A stretch of DNA of 64,000 nucleotides from JADHLI01 sp965656625 (GTDB lineage: Bacteria; Pseudomonadota; Alphaproteobacteria; Puniceispirillales; Puniceispirillaceae). Under the pieces are notes generated by a model. That model did no database searches and was not told the origin of the DNA. It saw only the letters and a list, made by a program, of their open reading frames with translations. Positions within the stretch are counted from its first letter, which is position 1, and each line of letters opens with the position of its first letter. Positions 8,656 through 17,621 of this stretch are shown piece after piece. The DNA lies in the NCBI GenBank assembly GCA_965656625.1, contig CBFHLG010000004.1, positions 62,001 through 126,000 on the forward strand, read 5' to 3'. The translations under genes and the position numbers were made by a program.

Positions 8656-9672
8656 TTATTTGTTTGTGATTGCTACAAGCTGGTCAAGGGCGTGTTTCGC
8701 CGCGCCACTGTCAATCGCCTGTACAGCCCGGTCAAGACCAACGCTGAGTTCAGCCTCATGCCCGCCGGCAACAAAGGCGGCGGCCGCGTTAAGAAGCACG
8801 ATATCGCGGTAGGGGCCGGCCTCACCATCCAGCAGGGCGCGCAGAGCAGCAGCGTTCTGTTCAGCAGAACCGCCCTTGATATCCGCAAGGCTGGCGATCG
8901 GCAGGTTCAGATCAGACGGGTGCAGGCGGGCCTCTGATATCTGGCCGTCCTTTAAGATGGTTATCTGGTTGCTGCCTGTGGTGGACAGCTCATCAAGGCC
9001 GTCAGCGCCATGCACAACCCATGCCCGCGTTGTACCAAGGCTGTGCAAAGCCTGAGCAAAGGGGGTGAGCCAGCGCGCATCAAACACGCCGACCAAAATC
9101 CGCTTCACCAGGGCCGGGTTGGAGAGCGGGCCCAACAGATTAAAGATGGTGCGCACACCCAATTCGGCCCGCACCGGCCCGACATGACGCATCGCGCTGT
9201 GATGGCGCGGGGCCATCAGGAAGACAATATTGGCGGTGGTCAGCGCATCAGAAAGGGCTGCAAACGGGCAGTCAAGATTAATGCCAAGAGCGGTCAGCAC
9301 ATCGGCCGCGCCGCTTTTTGAGGAAACCGCCCTGTTGCCATGCTTGGCGACCGGAATACCGGCCCCGGCCAGAACCAGAGCCGTCGCGGTAGAGATATTG
9401 TAGGTGCCGATACCATCGCCGCCTGTGCCGACAATATCCATTGCGCCCGCCGGCGCTTCAAGGGTAGTGGCATGACTGCGCAAAGACGCGGCCCCGGCAG
9501 CGATATCAGACGGGGCTTCGCCACGCATTTTCAAAGCGATAAGAAAGGCCGCAATTTGCACCGGGCTGGCGTTGCCGGCCATCATTTCATCAAAACCAGC
9601 GGTCATTTCAGCAGCCGGCAGAACCGCGCCTTCGGTGATTTGTTTGGTCAGGGTGTTCAGGACGTCAGACAT
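8656..9672 (-). CDS. trpD: Anthranilate phosphoribosyltransferase
   Basis: A 338-residue TrpD that transfers phosphoribose from PRPP to anthranilate. Visible motifs are DIVGTGGDG with NISTATA following, KHGNRAVSSKSG and the FNLLGPLSNPA segment. The start at 9672 (MSDVLNTLTKQ) overlaps the trpG stop by 8 bases. An upstream in-frame codon would add an unconserved stretch lying inside trpG. Order on the minus strand is trpG-trpD-trpC, followed by moaC-moeA. Confidence 0.96.
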   Translation of the reverse strand: MSDVLNTLTKQITEGAVLPAAEMTAGFDEMMAGNASPVQIAAFLIALKMRGEAPSDIAAGAASLRSHATTLEAPAGAMDIVGTGGDGIGTYNISTATALVLAGAGIPVAKHGNRAVSSKSGAADVLTALGINLDCPFAALSDALTTANIVFLMAPRHHSAMRHVGPVRAELGVRTIFNLLGPLSNPALVKRILVGVFDARWLTPFAQALHSLGTTRAWVVHGADGLDELSTTGSNQITILKDGQISEARLHPSDLNLPIASLADIKGGSAEQNAAALRALLDGEAGPYRDIVLLNAAAAFVAGGHEAELSVGLDRAVQAIDSGAAKHALDQLVAITNK

Positions 9673-10324
9673 GGACTTGATCCGGGAATTTCTGGTCCAG
9701 CCGCAAAAGCTGGGTTTCAAGAGCCGTTAATCTGGCTTCATCCGGCAGGGTGTTCAGACCGCATCTGGCCAGAAACGCCGCCAGCATACGATAGCCCCCG
9801 GACGAGGCAATGGATTCGGGGTGGAACTGAACCCCATAAAGCGGATGACGGGTATGTTGCAGGCCCATAATCTTGCCATCAGCGGTGCGCGCGGTCACCG
9901 TCAGATCGGCAGGCTGTGTCGCTTCATCAGCAACCAGCGAATGATAGCGGGTAATCACGATTTCCTGATCCAGCCCGGCAAACAGGCCGTCACCATCATG
10001 GCTGAGGCGGGACAGCTTGCCATGCATCGGCGGGTCCACCCGCATTAACTGACCGCCAAAGGCTGTCCATATTGCCTGATGCCCAAGACAGACCCCCAAT
10101 ACCGGGATTTGCCCCGCCGCCGCCGTAATCAGCGCTTCTGAAATCCCCGCTTCTGCGGGCGTACCAGGCCCAGGCGAGATAACAAGGCCGTCAGGGGCCA
10201 TCGCGATAACCTCATCAACAGAGGCCGCATCATTGCGCAGGGTCACAACCTCCGCCCCCAGATCAGACAGGAAATGCCAGAGATTCCAGGTAAAGCTGTC
10301 ATAATTATCAAGAAGCAGGATCAT
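9665..10324 (-). CDS. trpG: Anthranilate synthase component II (glutamine amidotransferase)
   Basis: A 219-residue class I glutamine amidotransferase supplying ammonia to TrpE. The triad is visible: Cys79 in GVCLGHQ, and His168 and Glu170 in QFHPES. The N-terminus ILLLDNYDSFTWNL is typical of TrpG/PabA. It has about 20 residues after the usual end. trpE is not adjacent: the next upstream gene is divergent rplM. In some bacteria one TrpG serves both TrpE and PabB, so a dual role is possible. Confidence 0.93.
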   Translation of the reverse strand: MILLLDNYDSFTWNLWHFLSDLGAEVVTLRNDAASVDEVIAMAPDGLVISPGPGTPAEAGISEALITAAAGQIPVLGVCLGHQAIWTAFGGQLMRVDPPMHGKLSRLSHDGDGLFAGLDQEIVITRYHSLVADEATQPADLTVTARTADGKIMGLQHTRHPLYGVQFHPESIASSGGYRMLAAFLARCGLNTLPDEARLTALETQLLRLDQKFPDQVHV

Positions 10325-10644
10325 AAAACGGGCCGCACAGGAAAAAGGGTGAGGGGGACTTCTCCCCGCTGGTTATACGAAAAACCTTACCCGCCGGTCA
10401 AACCTTATACCGGGCAATTATGAACAAAGCAGAAGGGGGCGGGGGTGAATGACAGCGAAAAACAGATGTGGTAAAATAATACCGTATTTATATCTATCTG
10501 AATTTGTTTGTTTTTATAGATTTTGCTAGAATATTAAGGCTTGACGACAGGGAAAAACAGGCTTAACTATGCGGCTCACTATCCCGAGCAGCGGCAAATC
10601 AGCCCTGGCCCGAGAGAGATGTCGTTAACAGATGTGAGATAATC
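10325..10644. promoter_or_regulatory. Divergent trpG/rplM intergenic region
   Basis: This 320-base stretch holds no gene. The middle (about 10470-10540) is AT-rich, in contrast to the flanking genes. A CTTGAC element at 10540-10545 is a good -35 match for rplM, with a weak -10 candidate about 17 bases later. No clear attenuator hairpin or leader peptide for trp was found. Confidence 0.4.
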
Positions 10645-11112
10645 ATGCCATTACCACGTACCTATGTGGCAACACCAAAGGATATCGAGAAGAAGTGGAT
10701 TCTTGTCGATGCTGAGGATGTTGTTCTGGGCCGTCTGGCTTCTGTGCTGGCGATGCGCCTGCGCGGCAAGCACAAGCCCACCTATACACCGAACATGGAT
10801 TGCGGCGATCATGTGATTGTGATCAATGCCGAGAAGGTCAAGCTGACCGGCGGCAAGCGCGACTCCAAAACCTATTACTGGCACACCGGTTATCCGGGCG
10901 GCATTAAAGAGCGCACAGCCGATAAAATCCTGGATGGCAAGTTCCCTGAACGCGTGCTGTCTAAAGCGGTTGAGCGGATGATCCCGCGCGGGCCCCTGGG
11001 CCGCAAGGTGATGAGCCACCTGCATATCTATGCCGGTTCTGAGCATCCGCATGAGGCCCAGCAGCCGGAAGTTCTGGATGTGGCCGCAATGAACCCGAAG
11101 AATAAGAGATAG
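10645..11112 (+). CDS. rplM: 50S ribosomal protein L13
   Basis: A 155-residue L13 with the family segments WILVDAEDVVLGRLAS, GDHVIVINAEK, YYWHTGYPGG and the RVLSKAVERMIPRGPLGR region. It binds 23S rRNA early in large-subunit assembly. It is 7 bases upstream of rpsI, the conserved rplM-rpsI operon. Confidence 0.98.
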   Translation: MPLPRTYVATPKDIEKKWILVDAEDVVLGRLASVLAMRLRGKHKPTYTPNMDCGDHVIVINAEKVKLTGGKRDSKTYYWHTGYPGGIKERTADKILDGKFPERVLSKAVERMIPRGPLGRKVMSHLHIYAGSEHPHEAQQPEVLDVAAMNPKNKR

Positions 11113-11119
11113 GGGCTGT

Positions 11120-11686
11120 ATGATGGCTGAAGAAACAAAAACACCAGAAACCGCACCAGAAACGACAGCTGAAACTGTAGCTGAAACCGCAGCCCCTGAA
11201 GCCGTGCAGGCTGAAGGCATGGCGGCGCTTGAAGCCCTGAAGGGGGATGCCCCTGAAGCGGCTGCAGAAGCGGCTCCGGCGGAACCAAAGATTGACAAGC
11301 AGGGCCGGGCCTATGCCACCGGACGGCGGAAAAACGCTATTGCCCGTGTCTGGATCAAGCGCGGTACTGGCCAGATTTCAGTGAATGGCCGGGATATCTC
11401 TGTGTATTTCGCCCGCCCGGTGTTGCAGATGGTTCTGCAGCAGCCGTTTGAAGCGGCGGCACGTACCGGGGAGTTCGATGTAATCGCGACAGTTGTTGGT
11501 GGCGGCCTGTCTGGCCAGGCGGGCGCGGTTCGCCATGGTATCTCGCGTGCGCTGACCAACTTTGAGCCGGGCCTGCGTCCGGCGCTGAAGGCGGGCGGCT
11601 TTATGACACGTGACCCGCGGGTTGTGGAACGGAAAAAATACGGCAAGGCGAAAGCCCGCCGGAGCTTCCAGTTCTCAAAGCGTTAA
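11120..11686 (+). CDS. rpsI: 30S ribosomal protein S9 with acidic N-terminal extension
   Basis: The last 130 residues are a normal S9 (AYATGRRKNAIARVW to the C-terminal RRSFQFSKR that reaches the P site). Before this lies an extension of about 60 residues rich in Ala, Glu, Pro and Thr, strongly acidic and probably disordered. Similar low-complexity extensions occur in S9 of some alphaproteobacteria, but the function is not established. Tandem ATG codons at 11120 and 11123 follow an AGGGG element, and either may start. A strong terminator follows 26 bases after the stop. Confidence 0.96.
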   Translation: MMAEETKTPETAPETTAETVAETAAPEAVQAEGMAALEALKGDAPEAAAEAAPAEPKIDKQGRAYATGRRKNAIARVWIKRGTGQISVNGRDISVYFARPVLQMVLQQPFEAAARTGEFDVIATVVGGGLSGQAGAVRHGISRALTNFEPGLRPALKAGGFMTRDPRVVERKKYGKAKARRSFQFSKR

Positions 11687-11711
11687 AGCTTATCGATACA
11701 TTTTTGAAAAC

Positions 11712-11741
11712 AAAGGCCGTCCGCGTGGGCGGCCTTTTTTT
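11712..11741 (+). terminator. Rho-independent terminator of rplM-rpsI
   Basis: An 8-bp perfect stem AAAGGCCG/CGGCCTTT with a GC-rich loop is followed directly by a run of T (7 or more). It sits 26 bases after rpsI. Confidence 0.92.
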
Positions 11742-11898
11742 ATTGCAGGCTTGCGTGGCAGGCTTTGTTGATAGGCGCGGCAGAGGTAACGAGTGGATTT
11801 TTTTGATTGCTTGCTGCTGACGATATAAAAAGATGTGTCTAAACTGCTGTAATGGTTTGATTGCCCTGTTTTGGCTGCACGGGAAAGGCAATGCAAAA

Positions 11899-12426
11899 AT
11901 GATCAGAAATTTAACGCGTAATGACCTTGGAAATCTCAAAGAGATATTCTTTAACTCTTTTTCTGAAGAAGAAGCCCCTGTCACGTATCGCGTAATCAGT
12001 CAAATTATCGCTGAAAAAACAGAGCCGCCGTCCCTGTGTCTGGGATATGAGGAGGGTCACGACCTCGCCGGTGCTGTCTCACTCAGTCCCGTATATTTTA
12101 ATGACAGGCCAGATATTCATGGGTACATTCTAGCACCTCTTGCCGTTCATAATTTTTATCAGAATAAAGGGATTGCAACAAAGCTTATCGAAAAATCAAA
12201 AGCAGATTTAAGCGAGGCAGGCGTGGATGTCTTACTTGTCTACGGGGATCCCGATTTGTACGGAAAATTCGGATTTGAAGGTGAATTGGCAAAGCAGTTT
12301 ATACCCCCTTATCCTCTTGAATATGAATGTGGATGGCAAGTAATACGGCTAAGTTCAAAAGAAATTGGAAAGGCCAAATGCCACTTTGGTTGTGTTGATG
12401 CTTTGTCAGACGCCTCTCTGTGGTGA
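11899..12426 (+). CDS. GNAT family N-acetyltransferase (YhbS-like)
   Basis: A 175-residue predicted acetyltransferase. The acetyl-CoA-binding motif A appears as LAVHNFYQNKGIATKLIEKS (about residues 78-97), followed by the LLVYGDPDLYGKFGF element found in the YhbS/COG3153 subgroup. The start at 11899 (MIRNLTRNDLG) removes an unrelated leader. The substrate is unknown. Base composition is visibly more AT-rich than its neighbours, which may reflect a different origin. It has its own short upstream region after the rpsI terminator. Confidence 0.82.
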   Translation: MIRNLTRNDLGNLKEIFFNSFSEEEAPVTYRVISQIIAEKTEPPSLCLGYEEGHDLAGAVSLSPVYFNDRPDIHGYILAPLAVHNFYQNKGIATKLIEKSKADLSEAGVDVLLVYGDPDLYGKFGFEGELAKQFIPPYPLEYECGWQVIRLSSKEIGKAKCHFGCVDALSDASLW

Positions 12427-12510
12427 TTTTTGAAAGCGCGGGTGAGGGTAGGTGCACCCTTTTTCTATGCGTGTTGACCTGTGAGTTATCTGTCTTGCAG
12501 AGTAGGGGAG

Positions 12511-12981
12511 ATGGAAACCACATATCTCACAATCCGAGCTGCGGTTTTGGCGGAGGCGGGGGCGCTGGCCGCGATCGCCCGCCGTGCCTATGCGCCGTAT
12601 GTGCGTCTGATGGGGCAAGAGCCGGCACCGATGGGCGCGGATTACGCGGCGCATATCGCAAATGATACCTGTTTTATTGCTGAAATGAGCGGGGCCGAGG
12701 CCGGCGGCAAGCTGGCCGGGTTTGCTGTGCTGATGCAAAAGCCGGACGGCTGGTGGCTGGAGACCATTGCCACTGACCCCGCGCACCAAAGAGGCGGGGC
12801 CGGGGCCGCGCTGATGGCGAGGTGTGAGCAGTTCCTCAAACCCCGCACCGATCGCTGGTTTTTATATACCAATGAGGTGATGGCCGCGCCCTATGCGTGG
12901 TATATCCGGCAGGGCTTTGGTGAAACCCACCGCGCCACCGAAAACGGCTTTGCCCGTATCTTCATGATGAAACGGCTGTAA
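12511..12981 (+). CDS. GNAT family N-acetyltransferase
   Basis: A 157-residue acetyltransferase with a classical motif A, ATDPAHQRGGAGAALMARCE, and a C-terminal WYIRQGFGETHR element. The start at 12511 follows an AGGGGAG ribosome-binding site and removes ten unconserved residues. The substrate is unknown. It is GC-rich, unlike the preceding GNAT, so the two are not a recent duplication. Confidence 0.85.
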   Translation: METTYLTIRAAVLAEAGALAAIARRAYAPYVRLMGQEPAPMGADYAAHIANDTCFIAEMSGAEAGGKLAGFAVLMQKPDGWWLETIATDPAHQRGGAGAALMARCEQFLKPRTDRWFLYTNEVMAAPYAWYIRQGFGETHRATENGFARIFMMKRL

Positions 12982-13091
12982 ACAGGCAGGCCCGCTTTTT
13001 CATCAGATAAAGATTTGGACTTATGACGCCGGTTTGTCGTAACAAAACAGACGTCTTTATTTTTTTCCTGTTCAGATATTGAGTTGGGTTC

Positions 13092-13703
13092 ATGTTTGCT
13101 TTTGCTGCTGCCGTCTTTTTGTTGATCATCACGCCCGGGCCAGGGGTCTTGTCCACCGCCGGGGTCGGCGCGGCGTTCGGCTGGCGGCAGGGGCTGTTCT
13201 ATGTGGCGGGCTTATGCGCGGGCACCAATCTGGTCAGCCTGGCGGTGATTACCGGCCTGGCGGCGATTATCCTGGCTGAACCTGTGGTGCGCACGGTGTT
13301 GCTGTTCGCCTCTGCCGGGTATTTAGGCTATCTGGCGCTGCGGATCGCGCTGGCCGGGGCGAAAATCGCCTTTATCCAGATGGCCGCGCCCGGGTTTATG
13401 GCCGGTATGATGCTGCAGTTCATCAACCCCAAAGCCTATGCGGTGAACACCACTTTATTTACCAGCTTTGCGTTCTATCCAGACAGTTTTGCCGTAGAAA
13501 CTGGCCTGAAGCTGATCATCATGAATATTATCTGGCTGCCGTTGCATCTGGTCTGGCTGTATGCCGGGGTCAAGCTGAATGAGCTGAACCTGCCCGCGCG
13601 TACGCAAAGGCTGATTAATCTGTGCATGGCGGGCTGTCTTCTGGCGGTGGTGGGCCTGTCGGTATGGTCGGTTCTGGCGCTGTCATCCGGGGCCTCTTTA
13701 TGA
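13092..13703 (+). CDS. LysE/RhtB family amino acid exporter
   Basis: A 203-residue integral membrane protein with the LysE-family signature ITPGPGVLSTAGVGAAFGWRQG near the N-terminus, a QFINPKAY motif in the middle and about six hydrophobic segments. The family exports amino acids or their derivatives. The substrate cannot be told from sequence. Its stop overlaps the start of the next transporter gene (ATGA), so the two are coupled. Confidence 0.88.
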   Translation: MFAFAAAVFLLIITPGPGVLSTAGVGAAFGWRQGLFYVAGLCAGTNLVSLAVITGLAAIILAEPVVRTVLLFASAGYLGYLALRIALAGAKIAFIQMAAPGFMAGMMLQFINPKAYAVNTTLFTSFAFYPDSFAVETGLKLIIMNIIWLPLHLVWLYAGVKLNELNLPARTQRLINLCMAGCLLAVVGLSVWSVLALSSGASL

Positions 13704-14605
13704 GCGGCAGGGGGATGAGGGTTCTTTTGGACCTGCCAGCGGCGGTGCGCGCCGGCGTCTGGATGACCGGGGCGATGGTTTCCTTCACCCTGATGGCGAT
13801 ATCCGGGCGCGCCCTGGCAGACCGGCTGGATACGTTCGAAATTATGACATACCGGTCGTTTATCGGGATTGTGATTGTGCTGGTTGTGGCGGGCTATGCG
13901 GGGACCTGGCGCCAGATAAACACCCGCCGGATGGGCCTGCATATCACCCGCAATCTGTTTCATTTCGCTGGCCAGAATCTGTGGTTTTTTGCAGTGATTT
14001 ATGTGCCGCTGTCGCACTTATTTGTGTTTGAATTTTCAACCCCCTTGTGGGTAGCGGCCTTTGCCCCCTTGATCCTTGCAGAGCGGCTGACGCTGATAAG
14101 ATTCGCCGCGGCGGCGGTCGGCTTTATTGGCATTCTGGTGGTGGTACGGCCTGATTTTTCAGCCCTGCCGCCGGAAATTATCGCCGCCGCGCTGTGTGCG
14201 GTCGGCTTTGCCGGGGCAACCATCGCTACCAAGCTTCTGACCAGAACAGAGACCGTTACCTGTATCCTGTTCTGGCTGGTGGTTCTGCAGGCTGTCTTCG
14301 GGCTGGTGATGGCCGGGTATGACGGCCAGATGGATATACCGCGCGGCGGCGAATGGGGCTGGGTCACCCTTATTGGCATTTGCGGGCTGTGCGCCCATTT
14401 CTGTATCACCTCAGCCTTGCAGCTGGCCCCGGCGACCGTAGTGACGCCGTTTGAATTCCTGCGCCTGCCGATGGTGTCTGTGGTCGGCGTGTGGTTATAT
14501 AGCGAAGGTCTGGAATGGCAGGTGTTCGTGGGCGCGCTGGTGGTGTTGGGCGCAAACTGGATGAATATTCGCGCAGAGACCAAAGCCCAGCGCCAAACCG
14601 CCTGA
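13700..14605 (+). CDS. DMT/EamA family permease
   Basis: A 301-residue membrane protein with two EamA repeats and about ten hydrophobic segments. Typical phrases are SFTLMAISGRAL, TYRSFIGI, the PLWVAAFAPLILAERLT end of repeat one and FEFLRLPMVSVVGVWLYSE in repeat two. The family exports metabolites or amino acids, and the substrate is unknown. The start at 13700 gives an ATGA overlap with the LysE-type gene, so the pair is probably one transcription unit. Confidence 0.88.
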   Translation: MSGRGMRVLLDLPAAVRAGVWMTGAMVSFTLMAISGRALADRLDTFEIMTYRSFIGIVIVLVVAGYAGTWRQINTRRMGLHITRNLFHFAGQNLWFFAVIYVPLSHLFVFEFSTPLWVAAFAPLILAERLTLIRFAAAAVGFIGILVVVRPDFSALPPEIIAAALCAVGFAGATIATKLLTRTETVTCILFWLVVLQAVFGLVMAGYDGQMDIPRGGEWGWVTLIGICGLCAHFCITSALQLAPATVVTPFEFLRLPMVSVVGVWLYSEGLEWQVFVGALVVLGANWMNIRAETKAQRQTA

Positions 14606-14688
14606 TACAGCAGGGGCGGCTTCAGCCACAACCTGCTTCACGTTGTGGAATTGGGCGGGGCTTGCCGAAAAACATTAATTGACCTTAA

Positions 14689-14741
14689 GAGATTGAAAAA
14701 CTAATCTCAACGCCAGTGTGGGTAAGACAAAAATCTTACCC
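14689..14741 (+). promoter_or_regulatory. Two hairpins in the soeA leader
   Basis: Two perfect inverted repeats precede soeA. One is GAGATT-N8-AATCTC (14689-14708). The other is GGGTAAGA-N6-TCTTACCC (14720-14741), ending 30 bases before the start codon. They could be operators or an RNA leader structure. There is no T run directly after either, so they are not obvious terminators. Confidence 0.5.
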
Positions 14742-14771
14742 CAAATCAGTCTTTGTCAACAGGTCTGTTCC

Positions 14772-17621
14772 ATGTCACAACCCCAGCTTAACCCGTCTCC
14801 GCCTGTCTCTGATGAAGTGCGGAAGACCACCTGTTATATGTGTGCCTGCCGGTGCGGTATCAATGTGCATCTTCGCGATGGCAAAGTCCGCTATATTGAG
14901 GGCAACCGTGACCATCCGGTCAATCAGGGCGTGCTCTGTGCCAAGGGCAGTGCGGGCATCATGCAGCATTATGCGCCGTCACGCCTGAGCACGCCGATGA
15001 AGCGTGTAGGCGAGCGCGGGACAGGCAAGTTTGAGCCGATCAGCTGGGAAGAGGCAATGGAGCTGGCCACAGACTGGCTGGGGCCTATCCGGGAGACCGA
15101 CCCGTCACGACTGGCGTTCTTCACCGGCCGGGACCAGTCACAAGGGCTGACCGGATGGTGGGCACAACAGTTCGGCACGCATAATTTTGCCGCGCATGGC
15201 GGGTTTTGTTCGGTGAATATGGCGGCCGCCGGGATTTACACCATGGGCGGCGCGTTCTGGGAATTTGGGTCTCCTGACTGGGAGCGGACCAAGCTGTTCA
15301 TGATTTTCGGGGTCGCCGAAGACCATGACAGTAACCCTATCAAGATGGGGTTGTCGCGGCTGAAGGCCAGAGGCGCAAAGGTGGTCGCGGTTAATCCGGT
15401 GCGCACAGGCTATAACGCTATCGCCGATGAATGGGTCAGCATCACCCCCGGCACGGACGGGCTGTTTGTGCTGGCGCTTATCCATGAGCTGTTCACGGCC
15501 GGAAAGATCGATCTGGACTACCTTATCCGCTACACCAACGCGCCCTGGCTGGTGATAGATGACCCGGCCAGTGATAAACATGGCCTGTTTGCCCGCGATA
15601 AGGACGGCTCCCCTCTGGTCATCGACCGTAAAACCGGCAAGCTGGCCTCTAAGGACAAAGCCGGCGTGAAGCCTGATTTGAAAGGGGAGGTGACAACAAA
15701 AGATGGCGAGCGGGCCGTGCCTGTCTTCATGAAGATGGCCGAAGTCTATATGGACAACGCCTACGCCCCGGACGCGGTGGAAGAGGCAACAGGCGTATCT
15801 GCCGCGCAAATCCGCAGCCTGGCCGCCGAGCTGGCACGGGTGGCGTTTGATGAGGAGATCGTGGTCGAGCAGCCGTGGGTTGATTTTAAAGGCGAGCGGC
15901 ATGAAACCATGGTCGGCCGGCCTGTATCGATGCATGCGATGCGCGGGATTTCCGCCCATTCAAACGGGTTCCAGACCTGCCGGGCGATCCATCTGTTGCA
16001 GATTTTGCTGGGCTCTATTGAATGTCCGGGCGGGTTCAGGTTTAAACCGCCCTATCCAAAGCCATCAACAGCGCATCCGGCCCCGGGCCGCATTACTGAA
16101 GCGGGCAAGCCGGCCTCCGGGCCGCCTCTGGGCTATATTCACGGGCCAGAGGATTTGCTGGTTGATGAGACCGGTGCGCCCTTGCGTATTGATAAGGCCT
16201 ATAGCTGGGACGCGCCGTTTTCCGCCCACGGGCTGATGCATATGGTGATCTCTAACGCCTTTGCAGGTGACCCGTACCCGGTTGATGTGTTGTTTATGTA
16301 TATGGCCAATATGTCGTGGAATTCATCGATGAATTCAGGCGGCGTGATGGAGATGCTGAGGGCGAAGCGGGACGACGGCGAATATGTCATCCCCAAGATT
16401 ATCTATTCAGACGCCTATTCGTCTGAAATGGTGGCCTTTGCCGATTTGATCCTGCCCGATACCACCTATCTTGAGCGGCATGACTGCATTTCGCTGCTGG
16501 ATCGGCCGATTTGTGAGACAGACGCGGTGGCGGACAGTATCCGCTGGCCTGTGGTTGAACCAGACAGAGATGTGCGCGGGTTCCAGTCTGTGTTGCTTGA
16601 TCTGGGCGCGCGGCTCGGCCTGCCGGGCATGACAAATGAGGATGGCAGCGCAAAATTTGCTGATTACGCTGATTATATGGTGAACCACCAGCGTAAGCCC
16701 GGGATTGGCCCTCTGGCCGGTTTCCGCGGTGAAGACGGGGATAAGGCCGGCCGTGGTGAGCCGAACCCGGACCAAATCGAACGCTATATTGAAAATGGCG
16801 GCTTCTGGATAGAAGACATTCCAGAAGGGGCCAAGTTCTACAAGCATGCCAATACCGCCTATCAGGACTGGGCCGTTGAAAAGGGTTTCTTTGATGCCCC
16901 GCAACCAGTAACCTTCCAGTTGTGGCTGGAACCGCTGGCAAAGTTCCAGCTGGCCGCAGACGGTAAGGGTGAGCATAAGGCGCCTGCGCATGTGCGTGAG
17001 CGGATTAAGGCGCATTTTACGCCCCTGCCGCAGTGGTATGCGCCCTATGAAGGGGCCGCGCTGGCCGGCGATGAAGCGGCCTACCCCTATCATGCGATTA
17101 CCCAGCGTCCGGCAGCGATGTATCATTCCTGGGGCTCGCAGAACGCGTGGCTGCGCCAGATCCATACCCACAACCCGTTATATGTCCCAGGGCCGGTCTG
17201 TGATGAGGCCGGGCTGAATGACGGTGACTGGGCCTGGGTCAGCTCTCATCATGGCCGTATCAAGGTACAGGTCAAACGGATGGAGGCGGTCAATTCGCGC
17301 ACGCTGTGGACCTGGAATGCCATCGGCAAGCGGCGCGGGGCCTGGGCCTTATCACCAGATGCGCCTGAAGCCAAGAAAGGCTTTTTGCTGAACCATCTCA
17401 TTCATGAGCTGTTGCCGGGGAGTGATGACGGGCTGCGGATGTCTAATTCGGACCCCATCACCGGTCAGGCGGCCTGGTATGACCTGCGGGTGAATATTGA
17501 AAAGGCAGAGGAGGGCGCCGGTGTTACCGAGCCTGTGACCGGGACCCAGGAGGGGCCGCAAGCCGCCCCTGATGCGTCTGATAGGGGGTCTCTGCGTTAC
17601 GGACAGGAGTGGTCAGAATGA
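14772..17621 (+). CDS. soeA: Sulfite dehydrogenase molybdoprotein subunit (SoeA-like)
   Basis: A 949-residue DMSO-reductase-family protein. The N-terminus has a [4Fe-4S] motif (CYMCACRC ... GVLCAKG), followed by the molybdopterin-binding domains (GRDQSQGLTGWW, GGFCSVNM, DLILPDTTYLERHD) and a C-terminal MGD-binding domain (HSWGSQNAWLRQIHTHNPLYV). No twin-arginine signal is seen, so it should face the cytoplasm, as known for SoeABC. It overlaps the Fe-S subunit gene by 4 bases (ATGA). The match to SoeABC rests on the subunit set plus the adjacent taurine genes that release sulfite. A polysulfide or other CISM-type enzyme is the alternative. Confidence 0.82.
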   Translation: MSQPQLNPSPPVSDEVRKTTCYMCACRCGINVHLRDGKVRYIEGNRDHPVNQGVLCAKGSAGIMQHYAPSRLSTPMKRVGERGTGKFEPISWEEAMELATDWLGPIRETDPSRLAFFTGRDQSQGLTGWWAQQFGTHNFAAHGGFCSVNMAAAGIYTMGGAFWEFGSPDWERTKLFMIFGVAEDHDSNPIKMGLSRLKARGAKVVAVNPVRTGYNAIADEWVSITPGTDGLFVLALIHELFTAGKIDLDYLIRYTNAPWLVIDDPASDKHGLFARDKDGSPLVIDRKTGKLASKDKAGVKPDLKGEVTTKDGERAVPVFMKMAEVYMDNAYAPDAVEEATGVSAAQIRSLAAELARVAFDEEIVVEQPWVDFKGERHETMVGRPVSMHAMRGISAHSNGFQTCRAIHLLQILLGSIECPGGFRFKPPYPKPSTAHPAPGRITEAGKPASGPPLGYIHGPEDLLVDETGAPLRIDKAYSWDAPFSAHGLMHMVISNAFAGDPYPVDVLFMYMANMSWNSSMNSGGVMEMLRAKRDDGEYVIPKIIYSDAYSSEMVAFADLILPDTTYLERHDCISLLDRPICETDAVADSIRWPVVEPDRDVRGFQSVLLDLGARLGLPGMTNEDGSAKFADYADYMVNHQRKPGIGPLAGFRGEDGDKAGRGEPNPDQIERYIENGGFWIEDIPEGAKFYKHANTAYQDWAVEKGFFDAPQPVTFQLWLEPLAKFQLAADGKGEHKAPAHVRERIKAHFTPLPQWYAPYEGAALAGDEAAYPYHAITQRPAAMYHSWGSQNAWLRQIHTHNPLYVPGPVCDEAGLNDGDWAWVSSHHGRIKVQVKRMEAVNSRTLWTWNAIGKRRGAWALSPDAPEAKKGFLLNHLIHELLPGSDDGLRMSNSDPITGQAAWYDLRVNIEKAEEGAGVTEPVTGTQEGPQAAPDASDRGSLRYGQEWSE

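Noticed and set aside
15138..15959. 273-codon open frame antisense to soeA
   Set aside because: Shadow of a GC-rich gene; soeA motifs are intact on the other strand.
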